Source of the DNA: Pelagerythrobacter marensis
Lineage (GTDB): Bacteria; Pseudomonadota; Alphaproteobacteria; Sphingomonadales; Sphingomonadaceae
DNA: 64,000 bases
NCBI RefSeq assembly: GCF_036700095.1
Contig: NZ_CP144918.1
Span: 1,551,001-1,615,000, forward strand
Reading direction: 5' to 3'
Position 1 is the first letter of the stretch; each line of letters begins with the position of its first letter. Below are positions 10,006 to 18,547 of the stretch, piece after piece. The position numbers and the translations under genes are program-made. The notes under the pieces were generated by a model that worked only from the letters and a program-made list of their open reading frames with translations, was not told where the DNA came from and did not search any database.

Positions 10006-10194
10006 ATGGCTGACAAGAAGAAGACCATCAGGATCAAGCAGATCGGTTCGCCGATCCGCCGGCCGGAAAGCCAGCGCAAGATCCTCGTCGGGCTCGGCCT
10101 CGACAAGATGCACAAGATCGTCGAGCGCCAGGACACCCCCGAGGTGCGCGGCGCGATCGCCAAGGTGCAGCACCTGGTTGCGATCGTCGATTGA
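10006..10194 (+). CDS. rpmD: 50S ribosomal protein L30
   Basis: L30 is a small 23S rRNA binder. It has 62 residues, with the conserved [23 protein letters not shown] and the C-terminal [14 protein letters not shown]. Its TGA stop overlaps a TTG start of the next, unusual gene (TTGA). Confidence 0.97.
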   Translation: MADKKKTIRIKQIGSPIRRPESQRKILVGLGLDKMHKIVERQDTPEVRGAIAKVQHLVAIVD

Positions 10195-10505
10195 CTTGGT
10201 ACCGCCTCCTCATCCTTGGGAATGACTTTCCCCTGGAGGAGGATGGGGTGCCGGTACTGATGGGCTGGTACACGACCCGATGGGTCGAGGCAGCCGATCC
10301 AGAGGAGGCGAGGGCTGTTGCGCTGGAAGCGCTCCGATCCGAGCCACTGCTGGCTGATGTTTCCGCCGGGTGCGGTGCGACGATTAGCTGGGAAGAAGTT
10401 GAGCGAGTGGAAGAAAGCGATGTGCCCGATCGTCAGGGCGGGTTCTCATTCTTCCGCATGGAACATCAAGCGCGAACAAAAGCGAAAGCGAGTGCAAGAC
10501 CATGA
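10191..10505 (+). CDS. Small protein of unknown function inside the spc ribosomal operon
   Basis: A 104-codon gene sits between rpmD and rplO, where other bacteria have none. The TTG start overlaps the rpmD stop by four bases (TTGA) and its TGA overlaps the rplO ATG by four bases (ATGA), so it is fitted for translational coupling on both sides. The protein begins [19 protein letters not shown], has a central [21 protein letters not shown], and is acidic in the middle with a basic end. No signal peptide, membrane segment or catalytic motif is visible. Its codon use is less GC-biased than its neighbours, which suggests later acquisition. Small proteins with a YTTR-VEA core may form a conserved family, but I cannot name its function. 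Confidence 0.75.
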   Translation: MTWYRLLILGNDFPLEEDGVPVLMGWYTTRWVEAADPEEARAVALEALRSEPLLADVSAGCGATISWEEVERVEESDVPDRQGGFSFFRMEHQARTKAKASARP

Positions 10506-11026
10506 AACTGACAGACATCCGTGACAACCCCGGTGCCCGCAAGGGCCGCATCCGCGTCGGGCGCGGCATCGGCTCGGGCAAGGGCAAGACCGGCGGCCGC
10601 GGCCAGAAGGGGCAGAAGAGCCGTTCGGGCGTTGCCATCAAGGGCTTCGAAGGCGGCCAGATGCCGCTTCACATGCGCCTGCCGAAGCGCGGCTTCAACA
10701 ATCCGTTCGGCAAGGACTATGCCGAAGTGAACCTGGGCATGGTCCAGAAGTTCATCGACGCGGGCAAGCTCGATGCCAAGAAGGTCGTCGACCACGAGGC
10801 GCTCAAGGCCGCGGGCCTGGCGCGCGGCGGCAAGGACGGCGTGCGCCTGCTGGGCAAGGGCGAGCTGAAGGCGAAAGTCCAGTTCAAGGTCACCGGCGCC
10901 AGCAAGGGTGCGATCCAGGCGGTCGAGAAGGCCGGCGGTTCGGTGGAAGTCGCCGAAGCGAAGCCGTCGGAAGACGAGAAGAAGACCGCTCGGCGCGAGG
11001 CCAACAAGGCCGCCAAGGCCGAGTAA
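10502..11026 (+). CDS. rplO: 50S ribosomal protein L15
   Basis: L15 is a late assembly protein of the large subunit. It has 174 residues, starting [22 protein letters not shown], with the glycine-rich [21 protein letters not shown] basic and acidic C-terminal extension (about 25 residues, ending EANKAAKAE) goes beyond the usual 145-150 residues. The start lies inside the stop region of the preceding 104-codon gene. Confidence 0.97.
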   Translation: MKLTDIRDNPGARKGRIRVGRGIGSGKGKTGGRGQKGQKSRSGVAIKGFEGGQMPLHMRLPKRGFNNPFGKDYAEVNLGMVQKFIDAGKLDAKKVVDHEALKAAGLARGGKDGVRLLGKGELKAKVQFKVTGASKGAIQAVEKAGGSVEVAEAKPSEDEKKTARREANKAAKAE

Positions 11027-11131
11027 GCGGCAAAAATAGGGGCGGGGGGTTCGACAACGTGCCCCCCGCACCCTATCTAGCCTTTCCGAGCCGGGAGGGT
11101 CCGGCGCCGAGTTAGGGCACAAGCATTTCTC

Positions 11132-12496
11132 ATGGCATCACGCGCGGACAATATCGCGAGCAATCTCAGCCTCGCCAACTTCTCGAAGGCGACCGAGCTC
11201 AAGAACCGGATATGGTTCACTATCGGTGCGCTGGTCGTGTTCCGGTTTCTCAGCTTCGTTCCGCTGCCGGGTGTGAACCCGCTGGTGCTGCAGGACCTGT
11301 ACGATACCGCGCGGGGCGGCATCCTCGATCTCTTCAACACGTTCTCGGGCGGTTCGCTGGAACGGATGAGCCTGATCGCGCTGGGCGTGATGCCGTACAT
11401 CACCGCCTCGATCGTGGTGCAGCTCGCCGCCGCGCTCCATCCCTCGCTCGCTGCGCTCAAGAAAGAGGGCGCGACCGGGCGGCAGAAGCTCAACCAGTAT
11501 ACCCGATATGGCACGGTGTTCCTGTGCGCGATCCAGGGCTGGTTCCTCGCCTCCGGGCTTGAAGCCTATGCCGCGCAGAGCGGCCTGCAGGCGGTGGTCC
11601 AGCCGGGCATGATGTTCCGCGTGGGCGCCGTGGTCAGCCTGGTCGGCGGGACGATGTTCCTGCTGTGGCTGGGCGAGCAGATCACCAGCCGCGGGATCGG
11701 CAACGGCGTGTCGCTGATCATCATGGCCGGCATTGTCGCGCAGTTCCCGGGCTTTGCCGCGAACATGTTCGAAGGCGGCCGCAGCGGCTCGATCTCGCCG
11801 GTCATCATCGTCGGTTTCGTCGCGATGGTCGTGATCCTGATCCTGTTCATCTGCTTCATGGAGCGCGCGCAGCGGCGTCTGCTGATCCAGTATCCCAAGC
11901 GCGCGACCCAGCGCGGCGGAATGCAGGCCGATCGCAGCCACTTGCCGCTCAAGCTGAACACCGCCGGCGTGATCCCGCCGATTTTCGCCAGTTCCCTGCT
12001 GCTGCTGCCGCTGACGATCAGCCAGTTCGCGGGCAATCAGGTGGACACCGAAAGCACGTTCGGCAGCGTGATCGTCTGGCTCAACCAGTATCTGGCGCAC
12101 GGGCAGCCGATCTACATGCTGCTCTATGCGATCGGGATCATCTTCTTCTGCTTTTTCTACACCGCCGTGGTCTTCAACCCGGAAGAGACGAGCGAGAACC
12201 TGAAGAAGAACGGCGGCTTCATTCCCGGCATTCGCCCGGGCAAGCGAACGGCCGATTACCTCGACTACGTTCTGACCCGCATTACCGTGATCGGCGCGAT
12301 CTACCTGACCCTGGTCTGCGTGATCCCCGAATACATGATCGCGCAGACCGGCATTCCGCTGTTCCTTGGCGGCACCAGCCTGCTGATCGTGGTCAACGTC
12401 ACGGTCGACACGATCAGCCAGATCCAGTCGCACCTGCTGGCACACCAGTACGGCGACCTGATCAAGAAAGCGAAGCTGAAAGGTCGCATGCGCTGA
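11132..12496 (+). CDS. secY: Protein translocase subunit SecY
   Basis: The central channel of the Sec translocon in the inner membrane. It has 454 residues with about ten predicted membrane segments, beginning RIWFTIGALVVFRFLSFVPLPG-like after an N-terminal cytoplasmic stretch. Family stretches are FSGGSLERMSLIALGVMPYI, NTAGVIPPIFASSLLLLP and NPEETSENLKKNGGFIPGIRPG. It lies 105 bp after rplO; that gap holds a GC stem (GCGGGGGG/CCCCCCGC) without a clear T-tract. Confidence 0.98.
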   Translation: MASRADNIASNLSLANFSKATELKNRIWFTIGALVVFRFLSFVPLPGVNPLVLQDLYDTARGGILDLFNTFSGGSLERMSLIALGVMPYITASIVVQLAAALHPSLAALKKEGATGRQKLNQYTRYGTVFLCAIQGWFLASGLEAYAAQSGLQAVVQPGMMFRVGAVVSLVGGTMFLLWLGEQITSRGIGNGVSLIIMAGIVAQFPGFAANMFEGGRSGSISPVIIVGFVAMVVILILFICFMERAQRRLLIQYPKRATQRGGMQADRSHLPLKLNTAGVIPPIFASSLLLLPLTISQFAGNQVDTESTFGSVIVWLNQYLAHGQPIYMLLYAIGIIFFCFFYTAVVFNPEETSENLKKNGGFIPGIRPGKRTADYLDYVLTRITVIGAIYLTLVCVIPEYMIAQTGIPLFLGGTSLLIVVNVTVDTISQIQSHLLAHQYGDLIKKAKLKGRMR

Positions 12497-12527
12497 TCGA
12501 AACCGCGAAGAAAATAGGGGAAGCGGC

Positions 12528-13172
12528 TTGGATATTATCCTTCTCGGGCCTCCGGGGGCAGGCAAGGGCACGCAGGCACAACGCCTGGAGCAGCGCCGCG
12601 GCATGCGGCAACTTTCGACCGGCGACATGCTGCGCGGTGCCGTCAGGGCGGGCACGCCGATCGGGATGAAGGCCAAGGCGGTGATGGACCGCGGCGAGCT
12701 GGTTTCCGACGAGATCGTCTCCGAACTGATCGATGCCGAGCTGACCGCGATGGGCGCCGAAGTGGGCGCGATCTTCGACGGCTATCCGCGCACCGCCGCG
12801 CAGGCCCGGTCGCTCGACGAGATCCTCGCCCGCCACGACCGGTCGCTCGACCATGTGATCGAGCTGGTGGTGGACGAAGATGCCCTGGTCGAACGGATCA
12901 CCGGCCGTTTCACCTGCGCCAACTGCGGGGCGGGATACCACGATACGTTCAAGCAGCCGGCCAAGCCCGGCGTTTGCGACGAATGCGGCGGGACCGAGTT
13001 CAAGCGGCGCCCGGACGACAACGAGGAAACGGTCCGCACGCGAATGGTCGAATATCGCGCCAAGACCGCCCCGATCCTGCCGATCTACGACGAACGCGGA
13101 ATCGTGAACCGCATCGACGGCATGGCGAGCATCGACGAGGTTACCGAAGCGATCGACGCCGTTCTCGGCTGA
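12528..13172 (+). CDS. adk: Adenylate kinase, long form with four-cysteine LID domain
   Basis: Catalyses ATP + AMP to 2 ADP in the cytoplasm. It has 214 residues from TTG 12528, preceded by AGGGGAAG. The P-loop GPPGAGKGT is at residues 7-15, and the AMP-binding LSTGDMLR and FDGYPR segments are present. The LID domain carries C130, C133, C150 and C153, the pattern of zinc-binding adenylate kinases. Its place right after secY is common in bacteria, and it is probably co-transcribed with the spc cluster. Confidence 0.97.
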   Translation: MDIILLGPPGAGKGTQAQRLEQRRGMRQLSTGDMLRGAVRAGTPIGMKAKAVMDRGELVSDEIVSELIDAELTAMGAEVGAIFDGYPRTAAQARSLDEILARHDRSLDHVIELVVDEDALVERITGRFTCANCGAGYHDTFKQPAKPGVCDECGGTEFKRRPDDNEETVRTRMVEYRAKTAPILPIYDERGIVNRIDGMASIDEVTEAIDAVLG

Positions 13173-13263
13173 CCGGACCGCCGTCGCGTCCGCCGCTGCG
13201 GTCGTGCGCCGGGGCTTTGCCTTCCCCGGCGGCTGTGAGATAGCGGCAGGGTGGAGGGAGAAC

Positions 13264-14007
13264 ATGCCGATGCCCAGATACTCGTTGCCCGCCATCCGGT
13301 GGCCCCGTCCGTCCGGCTGTCTCGCCGCGGTCTTCGGCGGCGTTCTCGCCTGTTCGGCGCCGGCTTCTGCCGAAGTGGTCGAGCGTGGCGACGATTCGTT
13401 CGTGGTCCGTGTCACCCGGACGGTCGAGGCCGGCCCGCGCGAGGCGTGGATGGCGCTGATCTCTCCGGCCAAGTGGTGGAGCGACGACCACACCTGGTCG
13501 GGCGATGCGGCCAATATGACTCTGACGCCGCAGGCGGGCGGCTGTTTCTGCGAACGGATCCCCGAAGTGGAGACGGCCGAGACCGTCGGTCTCGCCGGCA
13601 GCGTTCAGCACATGGAAGTGATCTATGCCGCGCCGGACAGCGCGCTTCGCCTGCGCGGCGCCCTGGGGCCGTTGCAGAGCGAGGCGGCGACCGGCGTTCT
13701 CACGATCGCTTTCGACAAAGCCGGGGAAGGCACCGCGATCACTTTCGAATATGTCGTCGGCGGTTATATGCGGTATGATACGGAAACGATCGCCAAGGCC
13801 GTCGACGGCGTGATGGCGCAGCAGATCGAGGGGCTGGCCGACCTGCTCGGCCCGCGCGACGGGCCGGCGGCGGACAAGGCCCAGGCAGATAAGGCCGAGA
13901 CTGGCGAGGCGGATAGGGCAGATACGGCAGAGGAATCGGAAAGCGCCGCCGACACCCCGGGGCGGAAAAGCGTCGAAGACGCGTTCGGCGACATCTCCGG
14001 CGATTAG
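13264..14007 (+). CDS. Exported SRPBCC (START-like) domain protein
   Basis: A 247-residue protein of unknown role. ATG 13264 has GGAGGGAGAA upstream; an in-frame start at 13204 has none. A signal peptide (residues 1-37, ending PASA before EVVERG) directs it out of the cytoplasm. A VLAC just before could alternatively be a weak lipobox. The following ~140 residues (VRVTRTVEAGPREAWMALIS, PAKWWSDDHTWSG) match the SRPBCC/AHSA1 hydrophobic-ligand fold. The C-terminal ~45 residues are Ala/Asp/Glu-rich and low in complexity. It separates adk from rpsM, which is unusual. Confidence 0.8.
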   Translation: MPMPRYSLPAIRWPRPSGCLAAVFGGVLACSAPASAEVVERGDDSFVVRVTRTVEAGPREAWMALISPAKWWSDDHTWSGDAANMTLTPQAGGCFCERIPEVETAETVGLAGSVQHMEVIYAAPDSALRLRGALGPLQSEAATGVLTIAFDKAGEGTAITFEYVVGGYMRYDTETIAKAVDGVMAQQIEGLADLLGPRDGPAADKAQADKAETGEADRADTAEESESAADTPGRKSVEDAFGDISGD

Positions 14008-14372
14008 AGCCGTTTTCATTGAGACGGCAGCGGTCCGCCGCGATCCCGGTAAATTCCCGTTAGTCTTTTGACGCGGCCCAAAAGCTGATATACGCTGCGC
14101 TTGCATTATGGCCCCCCACCGCCCATATCGGGCGGCGTGTTCGTATGCGCGCGCATAGCGGTTGACGCGCGCGGCGAATCGCCCTAAGCGCGCTCTTCAT
14201 TCGGCATTTGCGGGGTAGTTCGAGAGGCGGCAGCATGGAAAGCGCGCCATTCGGACTTTTTGCCATTTCCGGCATTCGTCTTTCGCCGATGAACGATAGC
14301 GATGAGATAGGGAAGGCCGCACGTTCGCCTGGCGAACCGGCAGGTCCGCCCCTGTGGAGCATGGAGAAGTAA
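14008..14372 (+). other. 365-bp gap upstream of rpsM, possible alpha-operon promoter
   Basis: No gene is seen here. TTGACG at 14162-14167 with a 17-base spacer and TAAGCG at 14185-14190 is a weak promoter candidate for rpsM-rpsK-rpoA-rplQ. Two short ATG-led frames end quickly and show no family features. Confidence 0.35.
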
Positions 14373-14741
14373 GTGGCTCGTATTGCCGGGGTAAATATCC
14401 CCACCAACAAGCGCGTGATCATCGCGCTGACCTACATTCACGGTATCGGCCGCACCACGGCCGTGCAGATTGCCGACAAGCTCGGCATCGATCATTCCCG
14501 CCGCGTTCAGGACCTGAGCGATGCGGAGATCCTGCAGATCCGCGAAACGATCGACTCCGATTACCAAGTCGAAGGCGATCTTCGCCGCACCACCGCGATG
14601 AACATCAAGCGCCTGATGGACCTGCGTTCGTATCGCGGCCTGCGCCACCGCGCCGGCCTGCCCGTCCGCGGACAGCGCACGCACACCAATGCCCGCACCC
14701 GCAAGGGCAAGGCGAAGCCCATCGCGGGCAAGAAGAAGTAA
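14373..14741 (+). CDS. rpsM: 30S ribosomal protein S13
   Basis: S13 contacts the large subunit and tRNA in the P site. It has 122 residues from GTG 14373, with GGAGAAG 7 bases upstream. It starts [26 protein letters not shown] and ends with the typical [18 protein letters not shown]. It heads the alpha cluster. The rpmJ gene often found before it is absent. Confidence 0.98.
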   Translation: MARIAGVNIPTNKRVIIALTYIHGIGRTTAVQIADKLGIDHSRRVQDLSDAEILQIRETIDSDYQVEGDLRRTTAMNIKRLMDLRSYRGLRHRAGLPVRGQRTHTNARTRKGKAKPIAGKKK

Positions 14742-14804
14742 GCGGAGGCTTTTCGCAAAGCTTCGCTTCCAGTCACTTCTTTTCAAGAACAGGATACCGA
14801 ACCA

Positions 14805-15194
14805 ATGGCACGCGAACCCGGCCGGATCAGGCGGCGCGACAAGAAGAACATTTCGAGCGGCGTCGCGCATATCAACGCCAGCTTCAACAACACCATGATC
14901 ACCATCACCGACGCGCAGGGCAATGCGATCAGCTGGTCCAGCGCCGGCATGATGGGTTTCAAGGGCAGCCGCAAGTCGACGCCCTATGCCGCCCAGGTCG
15001 CTGCCGACGACGCGGGTAAGAAAGCCGCCGAGCACGGCGTGCGCACGCTGGAAGTCGAAGTGAAGGGCCCCGGATCGGGCCGCGAGAGCGCGCTGCGCGG
15101 TCTCGCCGCGGTCGGCTTCACGATCACTTCGATCCGCGACGTCACCCCGATCCCGCACAACGGGGTGAGGCCGTCGAAGCGTCGCCGCGTCTGA
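14805..15194 (+). CDS. rpsK: 30S ribosomal protein S11
   Basis: S11 forms the platform and touches the Shine-Dalgarno helix. It has 129 residues, with [20 protein letters not shown] and the C-terminal [18 protein letters not shown]. It is spaced 63 bp from rpsM and 112 bp from rpoA. Confidence 0.98.
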   Translation: MAREPGRIRRRDKKNISSGVAHINASFNNTMITITDAQGNAISWSSAGMMGFKGSRKSTPYAAQVAADDAGKKAAEHGVRTLEVEVKGPGSGRESALRGLAAVGFTITSIRDVTPIPHNGVRPSKRRRV

Positions 15195-15306
15195 TCCGTA
15201 CCTGCCCGGCGGCCTGGCGCACGACGCGAGGCCGCCGACCCTGACGGACCGGACGCGCCCACCAGCGCAGCCGGTCCCGCCCGTATTCGAACCCTAGGGG
15301 AAATCC

Positions 15307-16362
15307 ATGGCCGTCAACACCAAGAACTGGCAGGAACTCAAGAAGCCCAACAGCCTCGAAATCAAGGCCGTCGGCGACAAATCGCGCAAGGCCACTTTCG
15401 TCGCGGAACCCCTGGAGCGCGGCTTCGGCCTGACGCTCGGCAACGCGCTGCGCCGCGTGCTTCTCTCCAGCCTCCAGGGCGCGGCGATCACCTCGATCAA
15501 GATCGAGAACGTGCTGCACGAGTTCTCCTCGCTCGCCGGCGTGCGCGAGGACGTGACCGACATCGTGCTCAACGTCAAGCAGATCGCGCTCAAGATGGAA
15601 GGCGAAGGCCCCAAGCGGCTGCAGCTGAGCAAGACCGGCCCGGGCGAAGTCACCGCCGGCGATATCGCCGTGTCGGGCGATATCGAGGTGATGAACAAGG
15701 ATCTGGTGATCTGCCATCTCGACGAAGGCGCGACGCTGAGCATGGAGCTGACCGCCGACACCGGCAAGGGCTATGTCCCCGCGGTGCAGAACCGTCCGGC
15801 CGATGCGCCGATCGGCCTGATCCCGGTCGACTCGCTCTATTCGCCGGTTCGCCAGGTCAGCTACAAGGTCGAGGCCGCCCGTGTCGGGCAGGAGCTCGAC
15901 TTCGACAAGCTGAACCTCACGGTCGAAACCGACGGCACCGTCACCCCGGAAGATGCCGTGGCCTATGCCGCGCGCATCCTGCAGGACCAGCTGACGCTGT
16001 TCGTCCACTTCGAGGAAGGCATTCCGCAGCCGAGCTCGACCATGATCGGGCAGGCGGCGCAGCCGGAAGAAAGCGACGCCAACCAGCTCAACCGTTACCT
16101 GCTCAAGAAGGTCGACGAGCTCGAGCTGTCGGTGCGTTCGGCCAATTGCCTCAAGAACGACAACATCATCTATATCGGCGACCTGGTCCAGAAGACCGAG
16201 GCCGAGATGCTCCGCACGCCGAACTTCGGCCGCAAGTCGCTGAACGAGATCAAGGAAGTGCTCTCGTCGATGGGTCTGCGCCTCGGCATGGACATCCCCG
16301 GCTGGCCGCCGGAGAACATCGAGGAAATGGCCAAGAAGCTCGAACAGGAACTGCTTGGCTGA
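15307..16362 (+). CDS. rpoA: RNA polymerase alpha subunit
   Basis: Scaffold of RNA polymerase assembly and the target of activators and UP elements. It has 351 residues. The N-terminal domain starts near [20 protein letters not shown] and includes [13 protein letters not shown]. The C-terminal DNA-binding domain has the [16 protein letters not shown] helix and the [14 protein letters not shown] motif at about residues 275-320. Confidence 0.98.
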   Translation: MAVNTKNWQELKKPNSLEIKAVGDKSRKATFVAEPLERGFGLTLGNALRRVLLSSLQGAAITSIKIENVLHEFSSLAGVREDVTDIVLNVKQIALKMEGEGPKRLQLSKTGPGEVTAGDIAVSGDIEVMNKDLVICHLDEGATLSMELTADTGKGYVPAVQNRPADAPIGLIPVDSLYSPVRQVSYKVEAARVGQELDFDKLNLTVETDGTVTPEDAVAYAARILQDQLTLFVHFEEGIPQPSSTMIGQAAQPEESDANQLNRYLLKKVDELELSVRSANCLKNDNIIYIGDLVQKTEAEMLRTPNFGRKSLNEIKEVLSSMGLRLGMDIPGWPPENIEEMAKKLEQELLG

Positions 16363-16372
16363 TGAATAGCGT

Positions 16373-16452
16373 GAGCCCCGGCGAAGGCCGGGGCCTCGGG
16401 CCACTGGCGCTTCGCCTGCTGCCTGAGGTCCCCGCCTTCGCGGGGACACGCG
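16373..16452 (+). repeat. Family A palindromic repeat between rpoA and rplQ
   Basis: Two palindromes (cores GCCCCGGCGAAGGCCGGGGC and GTCCCCGCCTTCGCGGGGAC) sit about 35 bases apart in opposite orientation, with the spacer CCACTGGCGCTTCGCCTG. It resembles a REPIN-type pair. Confidence 0.8.
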
Positions 16453-16534
16453 ACCCGAGGGCAAACGGCCGACCCGCAATTCGGCCAGGACCGGGCTACC
16501 TCATACGGGCCCCTTACGAACGGAGTAACGAGAA

Positions 16535-16957
16535 ATGCGTCACAAGATTTCCGGCCGCAAGCTGCAGCGCAAGACCGGGCACCGCAAGGCCCTGTTCCGC
16601 AACATGGCGGCGGCGCTGATCAAGCACGAGCAGATCCTGACCACGGCCCCCAAGGCCAAGGAACTGCGCCCCTATGTCGAAAAGCTGATCACGCTGGCCA
16701 AGCGCGGCGGCCTCAGCAATCGCCGCCTGGCGATGAGCCGCCTGGGCGACGAGACGCAGCTCAGGAAGCTGTTCGACGTTCTCGCCGAACGCTATGCCGA
16801 CCGCGAGGGCGGCTATACCCGCGTGATCAAGGCCGGCTATCGCGAAAGCGACGCGGCGCAGATGGCGGTGATCGAACTGGTCGACCGCGATGTCGAGGCG
16901 AAGGGCCAGGATTCGGGCCCCGTCACGAGCGACGAGGACGATCTCGAAGACGCCTGA
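16535..16957 (+). CDS. rplQ: 50S ribosomal protein L17
   Basis: L17 is near the tunnel exit. It has 140 residues, starting [23 protein letters not shown], with the usual body followed by an acidic C-terminal tail (EDDLEDA). AACGGAGTAACGAGAA precedes the ATG. It ends the ribosomal block. Confidence 0.97.
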   Translation: MRHKISGRKLQRKTGHRKALFRNMAAALIKHEQILTTAPKAKELRPYVEKLITLAKRGGLSNRRLAMSRLGDETQLRKLFDVLAERYADREGGYTRVIKAGYRESDAAQMAVIELVDRDVEAKGQDSGPVTSDEDDLEDA

Positions 16958-16965
16958 GGCAAAAG

Positions 16966-17046
16966 GTGAGTCCCCGCGAAGGCGGGGACCTCGTGCAACA
17001 AGCGCTTCTCGAATTGCCTGAGGTCCCCGCCTGCGCGGGGACTCGC
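16966..17046 (+). repeat. Family A palindromic repeat after rplQ
   Basis: Cores GTCCCCGCGAAGGCGGGGAC and GTCCCCGCCTGCGCGGGGAC are separated by about 35 bases, the same design as at 16373. It starts 8 bases after the rplQ stop and could stabilise or end the transcript. A long frame through it into the next gene is treated as spurious. Confidence 0.8.
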
Positions 17047-17118
17047 GCGAAGGGCCGCGGGGGAAACTCTGCGGCCCTTTCGTTTGACTGCGCGCAAACG
17101 CGTGGCACAAGACGGCGC

Positions 17119-18471
17119 ATGATCCGCCATATCCTCGCCGCAGCCGCGCTTCTCGCCCCCATACCCGCACTCGCGCAGAGCCAGCAGGAGGCGCTCGACG
17201 CCCGCTACGACCGCGCGCTGGCCGCCGGGTACAAGGCGCTGTTCCTGTGCAGCGCCATCGCCAATGCGGAGCGCGCGGGGGCGGAGCGGACGCCCGAAAG
17301 CGTGACGGAATGGGAACTGGCGGGCATTCAGGCCCCGCTCGATACGATCGTGCCCGATCTGCCATTCGAAGTCGTTCGGGGCCAGGGGGACGGGCAGGTC
17401 AGCCACGTCAGGGTCGCGTGGGCCGACGACATGCCCCCGCGCATCGCCGATCACGATTCGCAGCGAGGCTGCCACCTGCTGCCGATCGGGGGCGGGCTAC
17501 CGCCGATCGACACCGTGCGAACGGCCGAGCCGGCCCCGTCCGCGCCGCTCGTCGCGCCGCCAGGCACGGCTCTGGCGCGGGCGATGCGGGCAGGCTTTTC
17601 GCCGCAGTACGGCGAAGGAACGCGCACGACGGCGGTGCTGGTGCGCCGCGACGGCGAAACCCTGGGCGAAATCTATGCCGACGGATTCGGTCCCGACGTG
17701 CCGCAGCGCACCTGGTCGGTGGCGAAAAGCATCGCGGCGACTCTCGTCGGTGCCGCCGTCCAGCGCGGAGATGTGGACACGGCGCAACCGGCCGGGCTGG
17801 GCCAGGGGCCGGCCGACGCGCGTTCGCGGATCACGATCGATCACCTGCTGCGCATGGCCTCGGGCCGCTATTCCGACACCGCGGGCAATCGCACCGATCC
17901 GGTCTATTTCGGCGGCGCGAGCGTCGACGAGCGCGCCGCAACCTGGCCGCTGATCCATCCCCCCGGCACCGTCTATCGCTATGCCAACAACGACACGCTG
18001 ATGGCGATCAAGGCGATCGAGGGCACGTTCGAACAGAACCCGCCCGAAGCGTTCTTCGCCCGTCTCGGCATGACGGACACGGTGGCGGAGCGCGACTGGC
18101 AGGGGAATTACATCCTTTCCAGCCAGGTCTGGTCGACCGCGCGCGATCTCGCCACGCTCGGGCAGCTCTATCTGGACGACGGGATGTGGAACGGCGAGCG
18201 CGTGCTGCCCGAAGGCTGGGCGCGCTATGTCTCCAGCCCGAGCGGCCCGCAGCCCGATGGGCCGTTCGGCTATGGCGCCGGCTTCTGGCTGTTCAACGAC
18301 AGCGACGGCGTGCCGCCCGACACTTACGCCGCGATGGGCAACCGAGGGCAGTTCGTGGTCATCGTGCCCAGTCGGGACGTGGTGATCGTCCGCCGCGGGG
18401 AGGATCCGGCGGGGACGCGCTTCGACATCGCGGCGTTCACCCGCGACGTGCTCGCGGCGACGGCGGATTAG
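17119..18471 (+). CDS. Exported serine beta-lactamase / D-alanyl-D-alanine carboxypeptidase-like hydrolase
   Basis: A 450-residue member of the class C beta-lactamase-like serine hydrolases (PF00144 type). The start ATG 17119 gives a clear signal peptide (residues 1-20, ending PALAQ). The catalytic SVAK is at residues 200-203 and the second motif Y288-A-N290, so the active site looks complete. A family-typical GNRGQFVVIVP lies near the C-terminus. An N-terminal ~140-residue region before the catalytic domain contains several Cys. The substrate is not known; many such proteins are esterases rather than drug-resistance enzymes. Confidence 0.85.
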   Translation: MIRHILAAAALLAPIPALAQSQQEALDARYDRALAAGYKALFLCSAIANAERAGAERTPESVTEWELAGIQAPLDTIVPDLPFEVVRGQGDGQVSHVRVAWADDMPPRIADHDSQRGCHLLPIGGGLPPIDTVRTAEPAPSAPLVAPPGTALARAMRAGFSPQYGEGTRTTAVLVRRDGETLGEIYADGFGPDVPQRTWSVAKSIAATLVGAAVQRGDVDTAQPAGLGQGPADARSRITIDHLLRMASGRYSDTAGNRTDPVYFGGASVDERAATWPLIHPPGTVYRYANNDTLMAIKAIEGTFEQNPPEAFFARLGMTDTVAERDWQGNYILSSQVWSTARDLATLGQLYLDDGMWNGERVLPEGWARYVSSPSGPQPDGPFGYGAGFWLFNDSDGVPPDTYAAMGNRGQFVVIVPSRDVVIVRRGEDPAGTRFDIAAFTRDVLAATAD

Positions 18472-18547
18472 CCGGTCCGTTTCGATTGCAAACGGGCGCG
18501 TGACGGTTACATCGGCAACCATCGAACAGGCTCTTCGGGAGATCACA

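Noticed and set aside
16966-17118. N-terminal extension of the beta-lactamase-like protein
   Set aside because: It is translated repeat DNA. The signal peptide begins at ATG 17119.
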